A stretch of DNA of 19,382 nt, taken from the NCBI GenBank assembly GCA_032251315.1, contig JAVVEE010000048.1, forward strand, positions 1-19,382, written 5' to 3'. This document shows positions 14,819 to 19,382 of this stretch, piece by piece. The notes under the pieces were generated by a model. That model worked only from the letters and a program-made list of their open reading frames with translations. It was not told the origin of the DNA and made no database searches. Source of the DNA: LH-M37 sp032251315 (GTDB taxonomy: Bacteria > Pseudomonadota > Gammaproteobacteria > SZUA-229). Each line of letters begins with the position of its first letter. The first letter of the stretch is position 1. The translations under genes and the position numbers were made by a program.

Positions 14819-15592
14819 ATGTTTTCAAGAAATAAATCCATATGTAAAAAGAGTTTTATACTGCTGGCAACCGGGCTGCTGGTTAGCGCCATGAATCCGC
14901 TACTGGCAGGCTGTGATGACGAGGCCGCACCGCGGGTTAACTGGGCCGGCTGTGATAAAAGCGGACAGGATTTTAGCGGCAAAGATTTGAGCGGTGCAGT
15001 GCTGATCAGGGCTAATCTGCAGGGGGCGAATTTTTCCGCTGCACGTTTAGCGCATGCGGATCTGAATTTTTCCAATATCAGTGGTGCTAACTTCGACAAG
15101 GCGCGTATGCAGGGCAGTCGGCTGGTGAGCGCAACTGCCGATAAGTCCTCATTTAAAGCCGCGATTATGGATAATGCCAGCTTTAGTCGCTCCAAAATGA
15201 ATCAGGCAGACTTTGAGCAGGCGCGACTCAAGGATGCCAAATTTTATGAAACAAAATTGACCGCGGCCAATTTCACGGGAGCGCAGTTGCAGTCTTCCAG
15301 TTTCGAACGGGCCACGCTTGAAGGCGCTATCTTTGATGGCGCAAATCTGACGCAGGTTTTAATGAAGTCGGCCTTGCTGGAATCAGCGAGTATAAAGCAG
15401 GCCGATTTGAGCGGAGCGGTGCTCGATCAGGCGGATTTAAGATATGTGGATTTCACCGGATCCGATTTAAGCAAGGCATCATTGCGCGATGCCATCATCG
15501 ATGGTGCTGTTTTTGAAAACGCCCGACTAGACAGAACCATTTGGGTCGATTTCAAACGCTGCCGTTCCAATTCTGTCGGTGCATGTCAGTAG
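14819..15592 (+). CDS. Exported pentapeptide-repeat protein
   Basis: A 257-aa protein with an N-terminal export signal (basic RNKSICKKS, then hydrophobic FILLATGLLVSA) followed by about 190 residues of pentapeptide repeats of the A(D/N)LxX type, such as ANLQG, ANFSA, ADLNF, ADLSG and ADLRY. These fold as a right-handed four-sided beta-helix. No enzymatic function can be assigned. LLAGC at the signal end fits a lipobox (Cys32), and Asp at +2 would favour retention in the inner membrane by the E. coli rule. Alternatively the Cys pairs with the second Cys in VNWAGC, a pattern seen in exported pentapeptide proteins. The ATG at 14819 is 5 bases after AGGA; ATG 14813 would add two residues. Confidence 0.85.
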   Translation: MFSRNKSICKKSFILLATGLLVSAMNPLLAGCDDEAAPRVNWAGCDKSGQDFSGKDLSGAVLIRANLQGANFSAARLAHADLNFSNISGANFDKARMQGSRLVSATADKSSFKAAIMDNASFSRSKMNQADFEQARLKDAKFYETKLTAANFTGAQLQSSSFERATLEGAIFDGANLTQVLMKSALLESASIKQADLSGAVLDQADLRYVDFTGSDLSKASLRDAIIDGAVFENARLDRTIWVDFKRCRSNSVGACQ

Positions 15593-15650
15593 TTTATAGC
15601 GTCTTAATAAAATAAATTTAATAATTCAGACAATTCAGGGCTAATAATGA

Positions 15651-15842
15651 ATGCACAAAGATACACCTGGTCGCATCATGTTCAAGTCTGTCGAAACCGT
15701 GGAAGGCGCCGACGGTGTGATTAACAGTAATGGTGTTGAGTTTATTATCCAGAAAGAAGAGGACGAGCAGTGGCGCGTCAGTCAGGAAAGGATTATTCCC
15801 GCAGATGAGCTGGAAAATGACCAAAGGCGTGGCGCGCTTTAG
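15651..15842 (+). CDS. Possible small hypothetical protein
   Basis: A 63-aa ORF (start MHKDTPGRIMFKSVETVEG) with no recognised domain. It is acidic in the middle (QKEEDEQW) and has no membrane segment or signal. Codon use resembles the neighbours and the composition is protein-like, but the AGGG ribosome-binding site is 10 bases from the ATG and weak. It stands alone 58 bp after the pentapeptide gene. A minus-strand ORF across the same bases looks like a shadow. It could be real, but this rests only on composition. Confidence 0.45.
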   Translation: MHKDTPGRIMFKSVETVEGADGVINSNGVEFIIQKEEDEQWRVSQERIIPADELENDQRRGAL

Positions 15843-15854
15843 GTGATACTCTGT

Positions 15855-15886
15855 ACCGCGTGTTCATTGCATTTGTGTCACGCGGT
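15855..15886. terminator. Possible terminator hairpin
   Basis: ACCGCGTG (15855-15862) pairs perfectly with CACGCGGT (15879-15886) around a 16-base loop, 13 bp after the stop of the small ORF. The following GTTTAAATAAAA is only a weak U tract, so factor-independent termination is uncertain. Confidence 0.35.
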
Positions 15887-16249
15887 GTTTAAATAAAATA
15901 AGAAAATAAACGGATAACAGGCGTCATATCACTGACGTTAAATTAATAAATATAACGCGCTTCTTTACCTCGGATTAGCTGCATTAGTTAATCTCCTTCC
16001 CAGAAACAGTTCTATGTTAGTTCAATAACACTGTTTTTTATATTGCATCTAAAAACGTACATCATGGTAGCATTTAACGCAAAATTTATGCGTGTGATAT
16101 CTGATTTTATCAGTGTGTTTTAAAAACATATTGTCAGGCTGTTTTTATTAAACCCTGCTTATTTCCCATTAAATAAAAGTTGGCATTCAATTTTATGGAG
16201 TCATTAAATTCTGGTCGGTTTCGGAGTGGTGTTGCAAGTTAGACAATGT

Positions 16250-16263
16250 CTGATATAGATCAA
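16250..16263. promoter_or_regulatory. Candidate FNR/ANR box
   Basis: CTGAT-ATAG-ATCAA matches the FNR/ANR consensus TTGAT-N4-ATCAA at 9 of 10 conserved positions. It lies 162 bp upstream of the NapC/NirT-type gene. A clear -10 box at the ideal distance is not obvious; TATAGA at 16291-16296 is the nearest candidate. It would place the cytochrome cluster under oxygen-responsive control. Confidence 0.5.
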
Positions 16264-16424
16264 TAAATAGTTTCTATATGAGACCACGCTTATAGATGAG
16301 GCGATGTTACAGACTTATTGGATTTAAGCCTTCTTGATTTGAACATGATCGTCAGGATAAGTGGTTTTAAGCGTTAGCTCAGAACCATATAAATAAAAAA
16401 AACTAACAATAAAAGTAAAAACTC

Positions 16425-17036
16425 ATGATACGTAAATTCTGGAATGCAATGAAAAAACCATCAAAGCGATACGCAACCGGCTCGCTGGTGGTGATGGGGA
16501 TAGTAATCGGGGTTCTGGGATGGGGCGGTTTTAACTGGGGACTGGAGATGACCAACACCGAGGAGTTCTGTATCTCCTGTCACGAAATGGAGTCGACGGT
16601 TTATCAGGAGCTGAAAGAGACGATCCACTACACTAACCCTTCAGGCGTTCGTGCGACCTGCCCCGATTGCCATGTGCCCAGGCCCTGGATTCATAAAATC
16701 ATCCGCAAAATACAGGCCAGCAGCGAGCTCTATCATCACTTTATGGGCACGCTGGATACACCCGAAAAGTTTGAAGCCCATCGTAGAGAGCTGGCACAAC
16801 ACGTCTGGCAGGTTATGAAAGAGACTGATTCCAGAGAGTGTCGTAATTGCCACAGCACCGATTCAATGAATTTGATGGCACAAAGTCAGCGCGCCAGAAC
16901 CCGTCATGAGCAGGCGACTGAGAATGGTGAAACCTGTATAGATTGCCACAAAGGCATCGCGCATAAAGATGTATATAAAGAGATTCAGAAAGAAAAAGAG
17001 CAGGAAGCAGAACCCGATTTCGGCCTGGATTTATAA
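16425..17036 (+). CDS. NapC/NirT family tetraheme c-type cytochrome
   Basis: A 203-aa membrane-anchored quinol dehydrogenase of the NapC/NirT/CymA family, which passes electrons between the quinone pool and periplasmic partners. Seen: one N-terminal membrane helix (about 18-37), then WGGFNWGLEMTNTEEFCISCHEM and four CxxCH heme sites: CISCH 49-53, CPDCH 79-83, CRNCH 139-143 and CIDCH 171-175. The size is like CymA and NapC. No nap, tor or nir reductase genes are in view, so its partner is probably the next cytochrome. The tail is strongly charged (KEIQKEKEQEAEPDF). The start at 16425 gives the usual family N-terminus but has no Shine-Dalgarno sequence; ATG 16449 is an alternative. The next gene follows after 30 bp. 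Confidence 0.95.
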   Translation: MIRKFWNAMKKPSKRYATGSLVVMGIVIGVLGWGGFNWGLEMTNTEEFCISCHEMESTVYQELKETIHYTNPSGVRATCPDCHVPRPWIHKIIRKIQASSELYHHFMGTLDTPEKFEAHRRELAQHVWQVMKETDSRECRNCHSTDSMNLMAQSQRARTRHEQATENGETCIDCHKGIAHKDVYKEIQKEKEQEAEPDFGLDL

Positions 17037-17066
17037 CCAACTAACTACAAAGTATGGATAGATAGT

Positions 17067-18029
17067 ATGAAAAAAATTAATCGTATGAACTTAGCCCAAC
17101 GGGCCTGCCCGTTACTTGGTGCCCTTCTGCTTTCAAGTGTTTCATTTTCAGCCTCGGCAGTGGAATGGGACGCGGTGAGTGGCAAAACAGTTGAGCTATT
17201 TTCACCCGGGCAGGCCGGCTGGGAGTGGGTGCTCACCGAGAGTAATCACAGTGCCTCCAAGAGCGTGAAAAAGGGTACCAACTGTAAAGAGTGTCATAAC
17301 GGCGAACAGCCAAAAATGGGCAAGCTGATCGGTTCGGGTGAAAAAATCGAGCCTGATCCTGTGAGCGGCAATCCAGGGCACATCCCGGTTGAAGTCAAGT
17401 TTGCCTACGATAACGAGCGTCTTTATGTGCAGCTCAAATGGCAGGAAACATCGCAAAGCAGCAAGCAGGATCCTGACTATCAGGCCAAAGTGGCTTTGAT
17501 GATGAGTGACGGTACAGTCAAGGCTACCAAAATTGCAGGCTGCTGGAGCGCCTGTCACATGGATTCGAATGGCATGCCCAATGCTGAAAGCGGTCAGGAT
17601 TTAGGCAAGTACCTGTTTGCATCACGCAGCAAAATTACGCGCAGCGGTGGCGGTGAAAACCTTAAACCGGCCAGCGATATTGCGGCGCTGCTAGAGGCCG
17701 GAAATTTTCTTGAACTCTGGCGGGCAAAACTGAACCCGGATAAACCCGCAGTGGCAGTTGACGGTTATGTGCTGGACGCGATACATGAAAATGCGACCCC
17801 GGCAATCAGTGCGCAATCGAGCTATGCAGAGGGTCAATGGACGGTTGAATTAAGCCGCAATCTCAAGCAGGCAGGAGAGGGGCGGCTCGACTTTGTTACC
17901 GGTAATATTTATCAGCTAGGACTGTCTGTACACGACTCGCATACCGATGAGCGTCATCACCATGTTTCATTTGGATACACCTTTGCACTGGATTCGGGCC
18001 GAGCTGATTTTATTGCGAAAAAAATATAG
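17067..18029 (+). CDS. Periplasmic ethylbenzene-dehydrogenase-like heme protein
   Basis: A 320-aa exported protein with a signal peptide (LLGALLLSSVSFSASA, cleaved near residue 31). The body resembles the cytochrome c-552/DMSO-reductase-type heme-binding domain (EB_dh family): VEVKFAYDNERLYVQLKWQ, then ALMMSDGTV and GCWSACHM. It carries CKECH at 73-77 and an unusual CWSACH (CxxxCH) at 159-164, so two c-type hemes are possible. In dehydrogenases such as ethylbenzene dehydrogenase this domain binds heme b in a gamma subunit; stand-alone versions with CxxCH act as electron carriers. Here it lies between a quinone-linked cytochrome and an outer-membrane cytochrome, fitting a periplasmic shuttle. 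The direction of electron flow is unknown. Confidence 0.8.
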   Translation: MKKINRMNLAQRACPLLGALLLSSVSFSASAVEWDAVSGKTVELFSPGQAGWEWVLTESNHSASKSVKKGTNCKECHNGEQPKMGKLIGSGEKIEPDPVSGNPGHIPVEVKFAYDNERLYVQLKWQETSQSSKQDPDYQAKVALMMSDGTVKATKIAGCWSACHMDSNGMPNAESGQDLGKYLFASRSKITRSGGGENLKPASDIAALLEAGNFLELWRAKLNPDKPAVAVDGYVLDAIHENATPAISAQSSYAEGQWTVELSRNLKQAGEGRLDFVTGNIYQLGLSVHDSHTDERHHHVSFGYTFALDSGRADFIAKKI

Positions 18030-18043
18030 ACACTATGCCTTTT

Positions 18044-18115
18044 GAGACATTAGTGAGGTAAGAAATAAGGAAGTATGGAGGTAACAATTAAGGAGCTTAG
18101 GAAGTAAGGAATGAC
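18044..18115 (+). other. Purine-rich intergenic stretch with SD-like repeats
   Basis: Between the two cytochrome genes the plus strand is very rich in A and G, with several GAGG, GGAG and AAGGA sequences. AGGAAGTATGGA (18068-18079) recurs as AGGAAGTAAGGA (18099-18110), 31 bp apart. No ORF longer than a few codons is formed. The true ribosome-binding site of the next gene, GAGG at 18143, lies further on. Confidence 0.4.
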
Positions 18116-18154
18116 TTAATAATAAACGCAATCATAACAAACGAGGATAACTTG

Positions 18155-19382
18155 ATGAAAATAAGTAGATTTAAAAACTGGTCATTGACAGCGAAAGCTG
18201 CTGTCATGATGACAATGGCCTCGTCCATGCTGGTTATTACACCGGCAGCGCAGGCAACACCATCTTTTGCCCGACTAACGGGTGCCGAGTGTCTGAAGTG
18301 TCATACTTCTTCCTTCCCGAGGCTGAACTGGACCGGTGAACGGTTTATGCGCAATGGCTTTGCTCTGCCCAAAACAGGCGAGGCACTGGATGTTGGGTTT
18401 TCGGACGAAACGGATACCACTCAGAAATCAACAAGTGATCTGGCTCTGGTCAAAGATGTTGGTAACATCTTGAGCGTTCGCGGCAAAATGACTGTCTGGG
18501 ATCAGCCCGATACCGATTCAGCGACTAAATCGCTCGGTAGTCCGACTTTCTTTGCCCTCTTTGGCGCGGGTCAGCTGGCGCCGGATGTGCCTTTCTGGGC
18601 GGAAGCGGAAATTAATACTGCCACCGGTGAAACAGAGGTACATAACTACTTTGTAGGTTGGACTAACGTGCTCAAGGATAGCTCTCCGGGAAGTGCCACG
18701 CTGGTTAACTTCCGTGCAGGTGGTTTTACCCCGACTGAGTGGACCTCGGTGAATGACCAGAAACGGTCCATCGATTCAGCCAGCAGTCATCCGGGTGCTT
18801 ACCGTGGTAAGAGCGGTTTTACTCAGGTGGGTAATGGTCTGGGCACCAAGACCGCGGTTGAGTACTACGGCTACTCAGAGAGCTTCTTCTGGGCGGCGGC
18901 TGTCGGTAACGACACCGGCGCTAACTTCCATGATGCCAATCGTAGTTCCGGCACACAGTACTGGCTGGTGGGCCGCTTTGATTTCATGGAAGGCAGTTCG
19001 GTTTCACTGCTGCACATGAACTACGGTGTAGACAATGCCAGTGCTGATGACCTTACTTCTGATACGCTGAGTGCAAACTGGCGCATCGGCACTGATGTAG
19101 ATCTTCGAGCACAGTATTCTGTCGATAATTCAGGTGACGGTGCTGTGGACGATGTAAGCGGTTATACCCTTCAGGGTGACTGGAATTTCGTCAGGGGCTT
19201 GACCGGTATTTTACGTTACGACACCACCGATAATGGTGCAGCCGTCGACTCGGAAGCGACACAGGCTACAGCGGCACTGGCGTGGGCTCCCTGGCAGAAC
19301 ATCAAGTTGACTGCGGCCTATGTTAATGAAATGGAGACTGCCTCAACTGATCCTGAAGCTGACTCCATGTCATTACAGCTAC
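18155..19382 (+). CDS. Cyc2-like fused cytochrome-porin, outer membrane (partial)
   Basis: Open at the window end: 409 codons are seen. A signal peptide (residues 1-34, ending PAAQA) is followed at once by TPSFARLTGAECLKCHTSSF, with one heme site CLKCH at 46-50, then PRLNWTGERFMRNGF. The rest is long, rich in Gly, Asn, Thr, Ser and aromatics, with alternating patterns (YWLVGRFDFMEGSSVSLLHM, TLSANWRIGTDVDLRAQYS, YTLQGDWNFVRGLTGILRYD) typical of outer-membrane beta-barrel strands. An N-terminal monoheme domain of the form AxPxFARxTGxxCxxCH fused to a barrel is, as I recall, the layout of Cyc2-type porin-cytochromes used in Fe(II) oxidation; related proteins of unknown role exist. GAGG lies 8 bases before the ATG. 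An electron entry or exit port in the outer membrane is inferred. Confidence 0.8.
   Translation, partial: MKISRFKNWSLTAKAAVMMTMASSMLVITPAAQATPSFARLTGAECLKCHTSSFPRLNWTGERFMRNGFALPKTGEALDVGFSDETDTTQKSTSDLALVKDVGNILSVRGKMTVWDQPDTDSATKSLGSPTFFALFGAGQLAPDVPFWAEAEINTATGETEVHNYFVGWTNVLKDSSPGSATLVNFRAGGFTPTEWTSVNDQKRSIDSASSHPGAYRGKSGFTQVGNGLGTKTAVEYYGYSESFFWAAAVGNDTGANFHDANRSSGTQYWLVGRFDFMEGSSVSLLHMNYGVDNASADDLTSDTLSANWRIGTDVDLRAQYSVDNSGDGAVDDVSGYTLQGDWNFVRGLTGILRYDTTDNGAAVDSEATQATAALAWAPWQNIKLTAAYVNEMETASTDPEADSMSLQL

Larger units (their letters stand above)
15843..16424. other. AT-rich intergenic region before the cytochrome cluster
   Basis: These 582 bases are clearly richer in A and T than the flanking genes and have no supported gene. 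They hold a hairpin at 15855-15886, a 13-codon minus-strand ORF with a strong ribosome-binding site (15943-15984), the palindrome CTGATTTTATCAG (16101-16113), and a candidate FNR box at 16250. The last 45 bases before the napC-like start are almost pure A/T with no Shine-Dalgarno sequence. It is probably the regulatory region of the cytochrome genes. Confidence 0.6.

Noticed and set aside
14503..15195. 230-aa minus-strand ORF over mat and the pentapeptide gene
   Set aside because: It crosses two confident plus-strand genes and has no recognisable motif.
16101..16113. CTGATTTTATCAG as a second FNR box
   Set aside because: The half-sites are separated by 3 bases instead of the required 4, so it is only a palindrome of unknown meaning.
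16064..16123. 19-codon plus-strand ORF MVAFNAKFMRVISDFISVF
   Set aside because: No ribosome-binding site; expected by chance in AT-rich DNA.
18753..19019. 88-aa ORF near the window end
   Set aside because: Out-of-frame shadow of the porin-cytochrome gene, which is open from 18155 to the window end.
1..19382. CRISPR array, rRNA genes, intact transposase or integrase
   Set aside because: No regularly spaced repeats, rRNA sequence or recombinase motifs were found on either strand.

Overview
The window looks like chromosomal DNA of a gammaproteobacterium. The yciB, yciI, yciO, rluB and yciK set resembles the grouping known from E. coli, and mnmC and a site-2-protease/trpS/scpAB/rluB block fit the same class. 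A lithotrophic or metal-respiring lifestyle is suggested, but only by the cytochrome genes at the right end. That assignment is inference; no rRNA or other species marker is present.

Layout, left to right. (1) 1-428 has no convincing gene. It carries a 25-bp near-exact copy of the 3' end of the neighbouring tRNA-Leu(CAA) gene, 180 bp from the original, plus paired TGTCTACA boxes and a run of hairpins. This looks like an integration or excision scar of an integrase-type element. (2) 429-8921 is a housekeeping region: tRNA-Leu and yciB-yciI on the minus strand, then yciO, a site-2 protease, trpS, scpA, scpB, rluB and a secreted double-thioredoxin protein on the plus strand, then yciK on the minus strand. 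Two REPIN-like palindromic repeats lie in intergenic gaps (2376-2440 and 8095-8156). (3) 9034-11007 is mnmC, for tRNA wobble-uridine modification. (4) 11163-14742 is a tight four-gene plus-strand operon: a short archaeal/Thermotoga-like adenosylhomocysteinase, a protein-isoaspartate methyltransferase, an unknown membrane protein and an archaeal-type S-adenosylmethionine synthetase. Together they could make SAM, use it for protein repair and clear the by-product SAH. (5) 14819-15842 holds an exported pentapeptide-repeat protein and a doubtful 63-aa ORF, followed by about 580 bp of AT-rich DNA with a candidate FNR/ANR box. (6) 16425-19382 is a cytochrome cluster: a membrane-anchored tetraheme NapC/NirT protein, a periplasmic ethylbenzene-dehydrogenase-like cytochrome with one CxxCH and one CxxxCH site, and an exported protein with one N-terminal heme and a probable outer-membrane beta-barrel, cut by the window end. 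The last resembles Cyc2-type porin-cytochromes.

The cytochrome cluster reads as a possible trans-envelope electron conduit (quinone pool, periplasm, outer membrane) under possible anaerobic control. It and the archaeal-type SAM-cycle operon are the two most interesting systems here. All assignments come from reading motifs by eye; no database search was run.
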